Shown piece after piece: positions 29,002 to 38,526 of a stretch of DNA of 64,000 nucleotides. A program made the translations under genes and the position numbers. The DNA comes from Parabacteroides sp. GTDB lineage: Bacteria > Bacteroidota > Bacteroidia > Bacteroidales > Tannerellaceae. A model generated the notes under the pieces. It ran no database searches, was not told where the DNA came from, and saw only the letters and a list, made by a program, of their open reading frames with translations. The stretch is taken from NCBI GenBank assembly GCA_019417325.1, contig DXVO01000031.1, positions 1 through 64,000 on the forward strand, in the 5' to 3' direction. Every line of letters begins with the position of its first letter. Position 1 is the stretch's first letter.

Positions 29002-30297
29002 ATGAGAATTAAGACATTAGTAGCGTTTGCTTTATTAGCTCAGCTTTCTTTTTCATTGAAAGCGCAGGAAGCCTCGGAAAAAGAAAATGTAAATGCCCGC
29101 GTAGATTCGCTTGCAAAGGAAGTTACGACACTTGATAAGGTTGTCCAGAAACTTAGTAAATTTAAAGTCTCCGGTTATATACAGGGGCAATTCCAGTATG
29201 GAGAGCAGGATGCCACCCTCAAGGTGGGGGATAAGAACGAACATGTGGATAAGGGGTTCAACCGGATTGGTATCCGCCGTGGCCGGGTGAAGTTTGAATA
29301 TAACGATGGCATCGGAACCGGAGCCGTACAGATAGAAGTAAATGATAAAGGGGTTAGTTTCCGTGACCTTTATATTGGCCTGAAAGATCCTTGGACCAAG
29401 CGTAGCCAATTGATGGCTGGTATTTTCAATCGTCCTTTCGGATATGAAGTCGGCTATTCAACCAGTAGCCTGGAGTCGCCGGAACGTGCTACCATTATTC
29501 AGTATTTCTTCCCGGATGAACGCGATTTGGGTGCGATGCTGACACTTCGTACAAAAGAAACCAGCCCGTTGAACTTTTTCCGTTTGGATGCCGGGTTGTT
29601 TGCCGGAAATAGCATCAACCGTGAAACGGACAGCCGCAAAGATTTTATCGGTCGTTTGGGAGCGGAAAAGCCGATTGGCAATTGGGGTAAATGGGGATGG
29701 GGAGTCTCTTATTATAATGGAAGCGTTTATAACCCAACTACTACGGCATATGAATTACAGGGGAAACAATTTGTGGCTATCGACAAAGGAGAAGCCGGAA
29801 CCTATATGAAACGTGAATATATAGGGATGGATGCCCAGTTTTCATTTAAAAGTTCCTGGGGTAAAACAACTTTACGTGCCGAAGGTTTATTGGGTACGCA
29901 GCCCGGTATCGCCGGAAGCAGCAAGAGTCCGAATTATAGTTCCCGGCCCGAAAACCTACCGGAGAACGCTCTGTTTAAACGGCCATTTATCGGTTATTTC
30001 TTCTATCTGATACAGGATATAGGTACTTCTCCTTTTTCTGCTGTCCTGAAATATGATGCGTACGATCCCAATACGAAGTTGAAAGGCCGTGAAATCGGTG
30101 TGGATAACTCTTTTACATCCAAGACTGACTTGGCTCAAAGTACTTTCGGGATAGGAGCTTTGTATAATTTCAATAAGCATATTCGTGCGCAAGTGTATTA
30201 TGAATTCAATTTCAATGAAAAGTCACCTTACGTCAAAGGATATGAAAAGGATAGAAAAGACAATGTATTGACCGTCCGCCTCCAGTATAAGTTCTGA
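29002..30297 (+). CDS. Outer-membrane porin, OprO/OprP-like
   Basis: A 431-residue protein with signal peptide (LLAQLSFSLKAQ), a short coiled-coil stretch (ARVDSLAKEVTTLDKVVQKL), then an all-beta body with the porin O/P pattern FNRIGIRRGRVKFEYN and GIFNRPFGYEVGYS, ending in a C-terminal Phe (VRLQYKF). This family forms trimeric 16-stranded channels, some of them phosphate-selective in Pseudomonas; the substrate here is unknown. It is downstream of the hexosaminidase gene and convergent with the propeller gene. Confidence 0.83.
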   Translation: MRIKTLVAFALLAQLSFSLKAQEASEKENVNARVDSLAKEVTTLDKVVQKLSKFKVSGYIQGQFQYGEQDATLKVGDKNEHVDKGFNRIGIRRGRVKFEYNDGIGTGAVQIEVNDKGVSFRDLYIGLKDPWTKRSQLMAGIFNRPFGYEVGYSTSSLESPERATIIQYFFPDERDLGAMLTLRTKETSPLNFFRLDAGLFAGNSINRETDSRKDFIGRLGAEKPIGNWGKWGWGVSYYNGSVYNPTTTAYELQGKQFVAIDKGEAGTYMKREYIGMDAQFSFKSSWGKTTLRAEGLLGTQPGIAGSSKSPNYSSRPENLPENALFKRPFIGYFFYLIQDIGTSPFSAVLKYDAYDPNTKLKGREIGVDNSFTSKTDLAQSTFGIGALYNFNKHIRAQVYYEFNFNEKSPYVKGYEKDRKDNVLTVRLQYKF

Positions 30298-30315
30298 AAG
30301 GCAGACGGCTTATAT

Positions 30316-31554
30316 TTATTCCATGATAACCACTACCGGATTATCTTCTTCTCCCACTTTCTTCAAAGTTGCAACTTCAGCCGGAATATCACCCGGACTT
30401 GTATGTTCTTCAAACCAGGTGACAACCTCTTCTGCCGGAATGATTTGGGCAAATTCTCCTTCAGGGGATACGGATACTGGTTGTAGCGGGAGGAATCCGT
30501 TCAGGTCATTCTCTATGGCGTTCGTATAATCGGAAACTTTTACAATGCCGCTTTTTTTGTCGAAAAAGGCGTTATAAACCATTCGTTTGTTATATAAATC
30601 CGTAATGAAGCGGATAAGAATTCCATTTTCTCCTTCTAATATTTCTGTAGGGTATATTGCATGGCTCTTTTCTTTATCGAAACGTTTTTCGACTTCCCAG
30701 TGGTAAGCGGCAAGGTCCAAATAACGGACCGGTAATAACGCTTTTTCCGTTACTTGATAAATGGTATCATTGAATTGTTCTTTAAAGAAGGCATCTTTTC
30801 CTTGATGCCAAAAGAAATGGTCTCCGAGCGGATAAGCACCTTCCGCGTTATTTTTATAAGAAATAAACATCATACCTGGACCGAATCCATGGTTGGATAT
30901 TATACTTATAGACTCAATATCTTCCGGGTTCACTTTATAAGACAGTGAGTCTGTTCCAGAGGGGAAAAACTGATTTATAATAGCGCTGTCGCGGAAAACG
31001 GTTATCTGGTCTGGTTTCCCTTTTGCTGCGCTGGTATGTGCGACAAGCGTTTGGTCGTCTATATAATTGCTTACTGTGGTGGCCGGAAATTCGTCATTTT
31101 CTATGGGAACTTTGAATTTTGTGGCGTAAGAACTATTGGAATTGTAAACAACCTGCTCATTGTTCCAACCTGCAAAAACTATCCGGTCGTTTGGATAATC
31201 CAACCAGTAGCCGTTTATACTGCTGTATCCTTCCGGATCATTACCGATGTGCCCTACGGAAGAGAGAAAATGTCCGGTTGCCTTGTCAAAAAGTAAGCAT
31301 TGTTTTTGGGCGGTGGTTACAACCAGTTTGTCATGTAATATCTTTATGGAAGGTGCTGCTCCGATCAGGCAACTGTCTTTTGTTTCCAGTGGAATATAAC
31401 GTATCTGTTTGAAACACTCGGATGCTTTCAGGTCTGTAGGAGTTTCAAAAGCCACTCCCAATGGGATTGTATCCAGTTCTTTGCTTGCTGTTTTATTCTC
31501 ATTGCAGGCGATGAGGCAGAGACAGGCTGCTGCGATTAATAAGTAGTTTTTCAT
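30316..31554 (-). CDS. 6-bladed beta-propeller lipoprotein, unknown role
   Basis: A 412-residue lipoprotein: the signal ends at a Cys near 16 (CLCLIACNENK). The body has repeated beta-propeller segments (LLFDKATGHFLSSVGHIGND, YPNDRIVFAGWNNEQVVYN), as in the Bacteroidota 6-bladed propeller family found near surface glycan systems. No catalytic residues are recognised, so binding or scaffolding is more likely than enzyme activity. The start is set at MKNYLLIAAAC, which gives a proper signal, rather than 7 residues upstream. Single gene, convergent with the porin. Confidence 0.7.
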   Translation of the reverse strand: MKNYLLIAAACLCLIACNENKTASKELDTIPLGVAFETPTDLKASECFKQIRYIPLETKDSCLIGAAPSIKILHDKLVVTTAQKQCLLFDKATGHFLSSVGHIGNDPEGYSSINGYWLDYPNDRIVFAGWNNEQVVYNSNSSYATKFKVPIENDEFPATTVSNYIDDQTLVAHTSAAKGKPDQITVFRDSAIINQFFPSGTDSLSYKVNPEDIESISIISNHGFGPGMMFISYKNNAEGAYPLGDHFFWHQGKDAFFKEQFNDTIYQVTEKALLPVRYLDLAAYHWEVEKRFDKEKSHAIYPTEILEGENGILIRFITDLYNKRMVYNAFFDKKSGIVKVSDYTNAIENDLNGFLPLQPVSVSPEGEFAQIIPAEEVVTWFEEHTSPGDIPAEVATLKKVGEEDNPVVVIME

Positions 31555-31766
31555 ATCTGTTCTTGTTTGATACAAAAGAACTAAAAATATATTTAGTTTG
31601 AAAATTAAATGATATAGTTAATAAACTAAAAGGATTTGTTTTCTTTAGTTTCTACTTCCTTTGCCGCTTGAGTGAACCGGTCAAGATATGCTTGTCGGAA
31701 TTAATTCTTTTTATAAAAAAGCATTGTGTAAGCGCACACATTCTTATTTTTGTATGAAAAATACCT

Positions 31767-31774
31767 TATATTTG
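31767..31774 (+). promoter_or_regulatory. -7 promoter element of the MFS transporter gene
   Basis: TATATTTG, a full -7 match 29 bp before the chosen ATG at 31804; it lies downstream of the alternative ATG at 31750 and so argues against that start. Confidence 0.5.
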
Positions 31775-31803
31775 CTTTCTATTATGAAATAACAGGTAAT
31801 ACC

Positions 31804-33246
31804 ATGAACACTCCACACAATTCCAATCAGAAGATGACCCGTTTCAGGTGGGTGATCTGTTCCATGCTCTTTTTTGCAACGACAATCAATTATCTGGATC
31901 GCCAGGTTTTATCTCTGTTGCAACCGATGTTGCAGGATGAATTTCATTGGACAGATAACGACTATGGTACGATAACCGCAATTTTTTCATTGTTCTATGC
32001 GATTTCCATGTTGTTTGCCGGACGTTTTATTGATTGGATGGGAACGAAAAAGGGGTATGCGTGGTCCATTGGTATTTGGTCGGCAGGTGCAGCTATCCAT
32101 GCCGTTTGCGGGCTTGTGACGGAGCAATGGGTGGGTCTTCCTGATGCAGATGCTTTGCGGGCTGTTGTGGCCGGTACGGATTTGGCCGCAACTATCGGCG
32201 TAGTGAGCGTTACCTGTTTTATTATCGCCCGTTGCGTGCTTGCTTTGGGAGAAGCCGGAAATTTTCCGGCAGCAATTAAGGCTACTGCCGAATATTTCCC
32301 GAAAAAAGACCGTGCTTTTGCTACTGGTATATTCAATTCCGGAGCCAATGTAGGAGCAATAGTAGCACCGCTTACCGTACCTGTTATGGCAGACTTATGG
32401 GGGTGGGAGATGGCTTTTGTTATCGTAGGTCTGATTGGCTTTGTTTGGATGGGGGTCTGGTTATTTGTTTATCAACCCATAGAAGAAAATAAAAAAGTAA
32501 ATGAAGCTGAATTTGCTTACATTCGTCAGGATGATAAGGCGGAAGCCCCGGTAGAAGAAGTGGAAGGTAAAAGGCGGGCAAAGTTGTCTTTCTGGCAATG
32601 CATGAGTTTTCGACAGACCTGGGCGTTTGCTGTAGGTAAGTTTATGACGGACGGAGTATGGTGGTTCTTTCTGTTCTGGACGCCTGCCTATTTAAAGGCT
32701 GAATATGAAATGGAAGGGACACAAATTGCTTTGCCGATAGCGATATTATATACAATAACAGTGGTAGGTTCCGTTTTTGGCGGTAAGTTTCCTACCTATT
32801 TTATCAATAAAGGAATGAATCCGTATGCCGGGCGGATGCGTGCCATGCTGATTATCGCTTTTTTCCCTTTGGTGGTCTTGTTTGCCCAACCTTTCGGTTA
32901 TATCAGTTGTTGGGTGCCTATCCTGTTGATTTCCATAGGAGCTTCGGCACACCAGGCATGGAGTGCGAATATTTTTTCTACGGTGGGAGATATGTTTCCG
33001 AAAGGCGCTATTGCGACTGTTACCGGAATAGGCGGGATGGCTGGTGGCGTTGGTTCTTTTTTTATTCAGAAAGGAGCCGGCATGTTGTTTACTTACAGCG
33101 GCGATACGAATATGGCCTTTATGAATTTTGAGGGCAAATCGGCAGGTTATGCCATTGTATTTATTTTTTGTTCTCTTGCCTATCTGGTGGGATGGTGCAT
33201 AATGAAACTGCTTGTCCCGAAATATAAGGTGATAGTGGTGGATTGA
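31804..33246 (+). CDS. MFS transporter, hexuronate (ACS) family
   Basis: A 480-residue inner-membrane transporter with about 12 helices. It has the anion:cation symporter pattern: INYLDRQVLSLLQPML in helix 1, the loop-2 stretch GRFIDWMGTKKGYAW, and CVLALGEAGNFPAAIKATAE followed by ERAFATGIFNSGANVGA-like text (here DRAFATGIFNSGANVGAIVA) in helices 4-5. The closest known role is proton-linked uptake of galacturonate/glucuronate (ExuT-like). A loop of about 60 residues after FIARCV shifts the usual spacing. No uronate-metabolism genes are adjacent, so the substrate stays open. Confidence 0.85.
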   Translation: MNTPHNSNQKMTRFRWVICSMLFFATTINYLDRQVLSLLQPMLQDEFHWTDNDYGTITAIFSLFYAISMLFAGRFIDWMGTKKGYAWSIGIWSAGAAIHAVCGLVTEQWVGLPDADALRAVVAGTDLAATIGVVSVTCFIIARCVLALGEAGNFPAAIKATAEYFPKKDRAFATGIFNSGANVGAIVAPLTVPVMADLWGWEMAFVIVGLIGFVWMGVWLFVYQPIEENKKVNEAEFAYIRQDDKAEAPVEEVEGKRRAKLSFWQCMSFRQTWAFAVGKFMTDGVWWFFLFWTPAYLKAEYEMEGTQIALPIAILYTITVVGSVFGGKFPTYFINKGMNPYAGRMRAMLIIAFFPLVVLFAQPFGYISCWVPILLISIGASAHQAWSANIFSTVGDMFPKGAIATVTGIGGMAGGVGSFFIQKGAGMLFTYSGDTNMAFMNFEGKSAGYAIVFIFCSLAYLVGWCIMKLLVPKYKVIVVD

Positions 33247-33281
33247 CCTCCCTTTTGTAAGAGGTACAAATCCGTTTACTC

Positions 33282-34166
33282 TTAAAAGATAGTTATTTGT
33301 TTCTGCTTTAGCCCGCTCTGCCTGTATTCTTTGGGAGATATTCCAACATACTGTTTGAAATATTTTCCGAAGAAAGATTGGTTGGAAAAATTGAGCTCGG
33401 CAGCTATTTCCTTTATGCTTAAATCTGATCTTTCAAGTAATTGTTTCGCTTCGCTTATCACCATTTGTATAATCCATTGTGAGGCATTGCTCCCGGATTT
33501 TTCTTTTATGATGCTGGAGAAATAGCGTGGGGTAATATGTTGTAGCTTTGCATAAAAGGAAACATCACGTTCCCGGCGGTAAAAACGGTATAAGGATAGC
33601 ATGAAGTTTTGGAAGATAAGATCCTTTTTATCCTGCAGCAGGGGATGCAGGGGCTGGTTTGTGAAATAGATATTTAATATTTCATAGCAGATTGTTTGCC
33701 CCATAGATTTGATCAGTTCCGTTATCAAGTTTTGCCGTTGTATGCTTACCTCTGCTTCTTCTTCAAAAGAAATTCGTTTTTGCAGGCTTTCAAGTAAATG
33801 TTCTAAATGTATAAATTGTTTTTCCGATAGTGAGACACAAGGATATTTACGAATGAAAAGCATGTTTTCCACATTCATTACCCTATTAGTAATCGGGATG
33901 ACATAATCCAAATCAACCTCGATCAGAAAACCTTCTGCATCCGGACTTTTGTATAAAGGGCGTACCAATGTAGAAGGAATATAAATATACATGTCACCCC
34001 GTTTTATCAGATAAGGTTTTCCTTCCAGAGATATTTTTATTTCTCCCCGGCGGCAAAGGAATAGTCCGCATTTGTTGAGTGTGGAAATAATTTGCCCGTC
34101 TTTAATTGGTTGGGGAGTATTATTGGAAATTGATGTAAACAGGAAAGGTATTCGTTGTTCAAGCAT
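33282..34166 (-). CDS. AraC-family transcriptional regulator
   Basis: A 294-residue regulator: N-terminal cupin-like domain (CRRGEIKISLEGKPYLIKRG) and C-terminal AraC double helix-turn-helix with HITPRYFSSIIKEKSGSNAS, SDLSIKEIAAELNFSNQSFF and GKYFKQYVGISPKEYRQ. The start at MLEQRIPFLF is preferred; a longer frame would add 19 unlikely residues. The gene is divergent from the RND efflux operon, with a 161-bp gap holding three copies of TACAAATA, so it probably controls that operon in response to a small ligand. Confidence 0.9.
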   Translation of the reverse strand: MLEQRIPFLFTSISNNTPQPIKDGQIISTLNKCGLFLCRRGEIKISLEGKPYLIKRGDMYIYIPSTLVRPLYKSPDAEGFLIEVDLDYVIPITNRVMNVENMLFIRKYPCVSLSEKQFIHLEHLLESLQKRISFEEEAEVSIQRQNLITELIKSMGQTICYEILNIYFTNQPLHPLLQDKKDLIFQNFMLSLYRFYRRERDVSFYAKLQHITPRYFSSIIKEKSGSNASQWIIQMVISEAKQLLERSDLSIKEIAAELNFSNQSFFGKYFKQYVGISPKEYRQSGLKQKQITIF

Positions 34167-34198
34167 TTTTTTATTCTTTAAATTCACAACAAAATAAA

Positions 34199-34250
34199 TA
34201 CAAATAGAGTAATATTTGTACATAATTATATTGAAATAAGTACAAATAGA
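34199..34250. promoter_or_regulatory. Operator-like repeats between the AraC gene and the efflux operon
   Basis: TACAAATA at 34199-34206 pairs with TATTTGTA at 34213-34220 as a perfect dyad with a 6-bp spacer. TACAAATA returns in direct orientation at 34241-34248, exactly 42 bp from the first copy (four helical turns). All copies lie upstream of the efflux promoter, where an AraC-type activator would bind. Confidence 0.6.
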
Positions 34251-34273
34251 ACAATCTATTCTTCATATAGAAC

Positions 34274-34304
34274 TTTCTTGTCCTATCCTGTCGGAATAAT
34301 TTTG
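34274..34304 (+). promoter_or_regulatory. Promoter of the RND efflux operon
   Basis: -7 TAATTTTG at 34297-34304 (full match) with TTTC at 34274-34277 as a near -33, spacing 19 bp. The start codon follows 23 bp after the -7. Confidence 0.7.
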
Positions 34305-34327
34305 CAACGAAATTAAACACTTAAATT

Positions 34328-35395
34328 ATGAAACGGTTTTATCCCATTTTAGGAGGAGTTCTTATAATCTTACTGACATCCTGTACAAGTCGTGTAAAGG
34401 AGGTAAAAGATTATCAAACGGTAAAAATAGATACGGTTGTTTCGGCAAATGAACAAACCTTGTTGCAGTTTCCCGGAAAGGTGAAAGCTGCACAGGATAT
34501 CAGCTTGGCTTTTAGGGTGAGCGGAACAATTCGTTCCGTGTATGTAAAAGACGGAACTCCGGTTTGTAAAGGGCAGTTGTTAGCTGAACTTGACCCTACG
34601 GATTACCAGGTGCAGTTGGATGCAACGGAAGCGGAATACCGGCAAATAAAAGCGGAAGCGGAAAGAGTTATCGCTCTTTATAAGGAAAACGGTACGACTC
34701 CCAATGCAAATGACAAAGCGGTATATGGCTTGAAGCAGATTACAGCCAAATACCAACATCATAAAGACCAGTTGGAATATACCCGCCTTTATGCTCCGTT
34801 TGACGGCTTTGTCCAGAAACATTTATTTGAAGAACATGAAACGGTTGGAGCCGGAATGCCTGTCATTTCCATGATTAGCGGAGGAATGCCTGAGATAGAG
34901 ATAAATCTTCCGGCGGCGGAATATATCCGGAGAGGACTATTTAACCGTTATCACTGTACATTTGATATCTATCCGGGAAAAGTTTATCCGCTTAAATTTA
35001 TCAGTGTCACTCCTAAAGCAAATTCAAACCAATTGTATTTGATGCGTATGCAGTTTGTCGCAGGACAACAGCCCGTACCTTCGCCAGGGATGAATACGAT
35101 GGTCTCTATCTATTGTGATGTGGATAATTCCGGGTATTTGTCTGTTCCTTCCAGTGCCATTATAGAAAAGGATGGAAAAGCACAGGTTTTTGTTTATAAT
35201 CCATCCGGTAATACGGTTCATAGCTGTAGCGTATCCTTTATACGTCTTCTAAGTAATGGATGCAGTGTTATTTCATCAGATACCCTGAAGCCGGATGATT
35301 TGATTGTATCGTCCGGTGCCCATTACCTTCAGGATGGGGAGACTGTTAAACCTTTACCTTCGGCTACAAAAACAAATATAGGAGGACTACTGTGA
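34328..35395 (+). CDS. RND efflux periplasmic adaptor lipoprotein
   Basis: A 355-residue membrane-fusion protein. The lipoprotein signal ends at Cys19 (ILLTSCTSR). The lipoyl-type halves are FRVSGTIRSVYVKDGTPVCKG and YTRLYAPFDGFVQKHLFEE, either side of a short helical hairpin (about 95-140, YQVQLDATEAEYRQIKAEAE), followed by beta-barrel and membrane-proximal domains. It bridges the inner-membrane pump and the TolC-type channel encoded next. The stop overlaps the pump gene start (TGATG) and a purine-rich AGGAGGA lies just before it, a rare strong ribosome site in this group. Confidence 0.92.
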   Translation: MKRFYPILGGVLIILLTSCTSRVKEVKDYQTVKIDTVVSANEQTLLQFPGKVKAAQDISLAFRVSGTIRSVYVKDGTPVCKGQLLAELDPTDYQVQLDATEAEYRQIKAEAERVIALYKENGTTPNANDKAVYGLKQITAKYQHHKDQLEYTRLYAPFDGFVQKHLFEEHETVGAGMPVISMISGGMPEIEINLPAAEYIRRGLFNRYHCTFDIYPGKVYPLKFISVTPKANSNQLYLMRMQFVAGQQPVPSPGMNTMVSIYCDVDNSGYLSVPSSAIIEKDGKAQVFVYNPSGNTVHSCSVSFIRLLSNGCSVISSDTLKPDDLIVSSGAHYLQDGETVKPLPSATKTNIGGLL

Positions 35396-38300
35396 TGGAT
35401 ATAAGTAAATGGGCGTTTCAGAACCGTAATCTGGTTTATTTCCTGATTGCTGTCCTTTTGCTTGGCGGAGCCTATTCCTGCTATGAAATGAGTAAGTTGG
35501 AAGATCCGGAAATAAAAGTAAAAATGGCGATGGTCGTGACCACTTATCCGGGGGCTTCGGCTCATCAGGTAGAGTTGGAAGTGACGGATGTTTTGGAAAA
35601 AAGTATCCGTTCCATGGGTAATGTGGATAATGTGGAGAGTTATTCCTATAATGATTTTTCGCTGGTGCAGGTTGAATTGTTGAGTACGGTTAAAGATGAA
35701 GAGGTGGAACAATGCTGGGATATGTTGCGACGCAAAGTGGATGATGCGCGTGCTTTGCTTCCCGATGGCTGTAATGTCCCGGTTGTCAAAGATGACTTCG
35801 GAAATGTATACGGTATGATGTATGCGTTGACCGGGGACGGCTTGTCCGACCGGGAATTGTCCGATTATGCCGAGCTTGTCAAACGTAAGGTCTGCGACAT
35901 TGATGGTGTGGACCGGGTCGAGTTGTATGGGAAACGTCCCGAGTGTATCAATATATCCCTGCTTCAGGACCGTATGGCAAATCTGGGCGTGAAGCCGGCT
36001 GAAGTGCTTGCTACCTTGAACGGGCAGAACAAGACGACTTACAGTGGCTATTATGATAATGGAGACAACCGTATCCGGGTGGCGGTCAATGATAAGTTTA
36101 AAACAGTGGATGATATAGGTAATATGTTTATTCAGGGGCATGATGATGACCAGTTGCGCTTGTGCGACATAGCCCGTATTGAAAAGAGTTATGAAAGTCC
36201 TACGCGTAATGAAATGTTTTATGATCGTGAGCGAGCTCTTGGCATCCTGATTGCGGCATCCAGCAGTTCGGATATTATTAAGGTCGGGAAAAAGGTGGAA
36301 ACAGAACTGGCACAACTTAAGGCAGACCGTTTTCCGGCAGGAGTAGAATATCATAAAGTGTTTTATCAGCCTGAGCGGGTGGGAGATTCGTTGAAATCGT
36401 TTGTTGTCAATCTGATAGAATCGGTCGCTATTGTTGTGTTTATATTGATGTTGGCGATGGGGTTCAAAAGCGGTGTTATTATTGGTATCAGTTTGATTGT
36501 TACGGTATTCGGCTCTTTCCTGTTTTTGCAATTGATGGGTGGTACCATGCAACGTGTATCATTGGCCGCATTTGTATTGGCTATGGGTATGTTGGTAGAT
36601 AATGCGATTGTAATTATCGACGGTATCTTGGTAGACCTGAAAGCCGGAAAGGACAGGATGGAGGCAATGACGGCTATCGGGCGAAAAACAGCAATGCCAT
36701 TATTGGGGGCGACACTGATAGCCATTATCGCTTTCCTGCCCATTTATTTGTCGCCCGACACGGCAGGAATTTATGTCCGTGATTTGTTTATCGTACTCGC
36801 TGTTTCCCTGCTCTTGAGTTGGATATTAGCATTAATTCATGTTCCGTTGATGGCAAATCGCAGGCTGCATCCGGAGGTTTCCATCGGAGAGGATGGCAAG
36901 CCTGTGTATAAAGGGCGGATTTATGCTTTGTTGCGAACTTCTCTTCATTTTGGGTTGGCACATCGTTGGAGCTTCGTGTTGACTATGTGTTTTCTTCTGG
37001 GACTTTCTGTGTTTGGTTATCGGTTTATGCGTCAGGGATTTTTTCCGGATATGGTATATGACCAGTTATATATGGAATATAAATTGCCGGAAGGTTCTAA
37101 TTCCACCCGGGTAGTCCGTGATCTGGAAGAAATAGAAACTTACTTAAAAAGCAGGAAAGAAATCACACATGTAGTTACTTCGATTGGAGGTACTCCCGGA
37201 CGGTACAATCTGGTGCGTAGTATTGCAAATCCCTCTCTTGCCTATGGTGAACTGATTATAGATTTTACTTCGGCAGACGATCTGGTGGACAATATCGACG
37301 AGATTCAGGAATATCTTTCTCAAAAATATCCGGATGCTTATGTGAAGCTGAAACGTTATAACCTGATGTATAAGAAATATCCGATAGAGGCACAATTTTT
37401 AGGCCCGGATCCGGCCGTATTGTCCAGGTTGGCAGACAGTGCGCGGCTTATTATGGAAGAAACTCCGGAAGTTTGCCTTATTACTTCGGACTGGGAACCC
37501 CAGATACCTGTCCTGACAGTTGAATACGACCAGCCTGCCGCTCGTGCTTTGGGGCTGAGCCGTAATGATGTCAGTCTTTCTCTGCTTTCTGCAACAGGAG
37601 GCATACCTATCGGTTCTTTTTATGAAGGTATCCACAAAAATGCGATCTATCTGAAATGCCTGGATGAGCAGGGGCGACCGATAGAGGATTTGGGTAATAC
37701 CCAAGTGTTTTCAACACTTCCTTCTTTCAATGGTCTGTTGAATGAGGAAACTTTAGTGAAGTTGAAAGCCGGGACTCTTTCCAAAGAGGAATTGATTGAA
37801 AGTTTGATGGGAAATACCCCATTAAAACAGATTAGCAAAGGCATCGATATCCGTTGGGAACCTTCGGTGATACCCCGTTATAACGGGCAACGCAGCCAAC
37901 GTATGCAGTGTTCTCCGGCTCCGGGTGTAGGAACGGAAGAAGCAAGGTTGTTGATTGCAAAAAAGATTGAACAGATACACTTGCCGGAAGGGTATTCTTT
38001 GCGTTGGCAAGGGGAAAAAGATGCCAGTACCAAATCGATGAAATATCTGTTCAGTAATTTCCCGTTAGCCATCATCCTGATGATTGCAATCCTGATTATG
38101 CTGTTTAAGGATTATCGAAAACCGATTATTATTTTCTGTTGTATTCCGTTGATTTTTATCGGAGTAGTGGCAGTTATGCTGCTTACCGGAAAAACGTTTG
38201 ATTTTACAGCGATTGTCGGGACTTTGGGGTTGATGGGAATGCTTATTAAAAACGGTATTGTGCTGATGGATGAAATTTCATTGCAAATCAATGAGGGGAT

Positions 38301-38526
38301 AGAGCCTGTGACTGCGCTGATAGATAGTTCACAGAGTCGTCTTCGTCCGGTGATGATGGCTTCATTGACAACTATTCTGGGTATGATTCCGCTTTTGTCG
38401 GATGCCATGTTCGGTTCGATGGCTGCGGCAATCATGGGAGGCTTGTTATTCAGTACATTGATAACATTGCTTTTTATACCAACTTTATATGCATTGTTCT
38501 TTCACATTAAAAAAACAAACGGATGA
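35395..38526 (+). CDS. RND-family multidrug efflux pump, inner-membrane subunit
   Basis: A 1043-residue AcrB-type proton antiporter: two repeats of six membrane helices with two large periplasmic loops. Family motifs: VTTYPGASAHQVELEVTDVL in the first porter loop, AFVLAMGMLVDNAIVIIDGI in helix 4 with the proton-relay acidic residue, and GLMGMLIKNGIVLMDEI in the second half. The start is the ATG overlapping the adaptor stop; a GTG one codon earlier is also possible. It pumps small toxic compounds from the periplasm or inner membrane; what it exports is not predictable here. Confidence 0.95.
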   Translation: MDISKWAFQNRNLVYFLIAVLLLGGAYSCYEMSKLEDPEIKVKMAMVVTTYPGASAHQVELEVTDVLEKSIRSMGNVDNVESYSYNDFSLVQVELLSTVKDEEVEQCWDMLRRKVDDARALLPDGCNVPVVKDDFGNVYGMMYALTGDGLSDRELSDYAELVKRKVCDIDGVDRVELYGKRPECINISLLQDRMANLGVKPAEVLATLNGQNKTTYSGYYDNGDNRIRVAVNDKFKTVDDIGNMFIQGHDDDQLRLCDIARIEKSYESPTRNEMFYDRERALGILIAASSSSDIIKVGKKVETELAQLKADRFPAGVEYHKVFYQPERVGDSLKSFVVNLIESVAIVVFILMLAMGFKSGVIIGISLIVTVFGSFLFLQLMGGTMQRVSLAAFVLAMGMLVDNAIVIIDGILVDLKAGKDRMEAMTAIGRKTAMPLLGATLIAIIAFLPIYLSPDTAGIYVRDLFIVLAVSLLLSWILALIHVPLMANRRLHPEVSIGEDGKPVYKGRIYALLRTSLHFGLAHRWSFVLTMCFLLGLSVFGYRFMRQGFFPDMVYDQLYMEYKLPEGSNSTRVVRDLEEIETYLKSRKEITHVVTSIGGTPGRYNLVRSIANPSLAYGELIIDFTSADDLVDNIDEIQEYLSQKYPDAYVKLKRYNLMYKKYPIEAQFLGPDPAVLSRLADSARLIMEETPEVCLITSDWEPQIPVLTVEYDQPAARALGLSRNDVSLSLLSATGGIPIGSFYEGIHKNAIYLKCLDEQGRPIEDLGNTQVFSTLPSFNGLLNEETLVKLKAGTLSKEELIESLMGNTPLKQISKGIDIRWEPSVIPRYNGQRSQRMQCSPAPGVGTEEARLLIAKKIEQIHLPEGYSLRWQGEKDASTKSMKYLFSNFPLAIILMIAILIMLFKDYRKPIIIFCCIPLIFIGVVAVMLLTGKTFDFTAIVGTLGLMGMLIKNGIVLMDEISLQINEGIEPVTALIDSSQSRLRPVMMASLTTILGMIPLLSDAMFGSMAAAIMGGLLFSTLITLLFIPTLYALFFHIKKTNG

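Noticed and set aside
35380..35386. AGGAGGA as evidence of foreign origin of the pump operon
   Set aside because: A strong ribosome site is unusual here, but one site inside an adaptor gene end can arise by chance and gene style looks like the neighbours.
35329..36552. Open frame of 407 codons on the minus strand inside the RND pump gene
   Set aside because: Shadow of the pump gene; composition is atypical (many His, Ile, Gln) and no family is recognisable.
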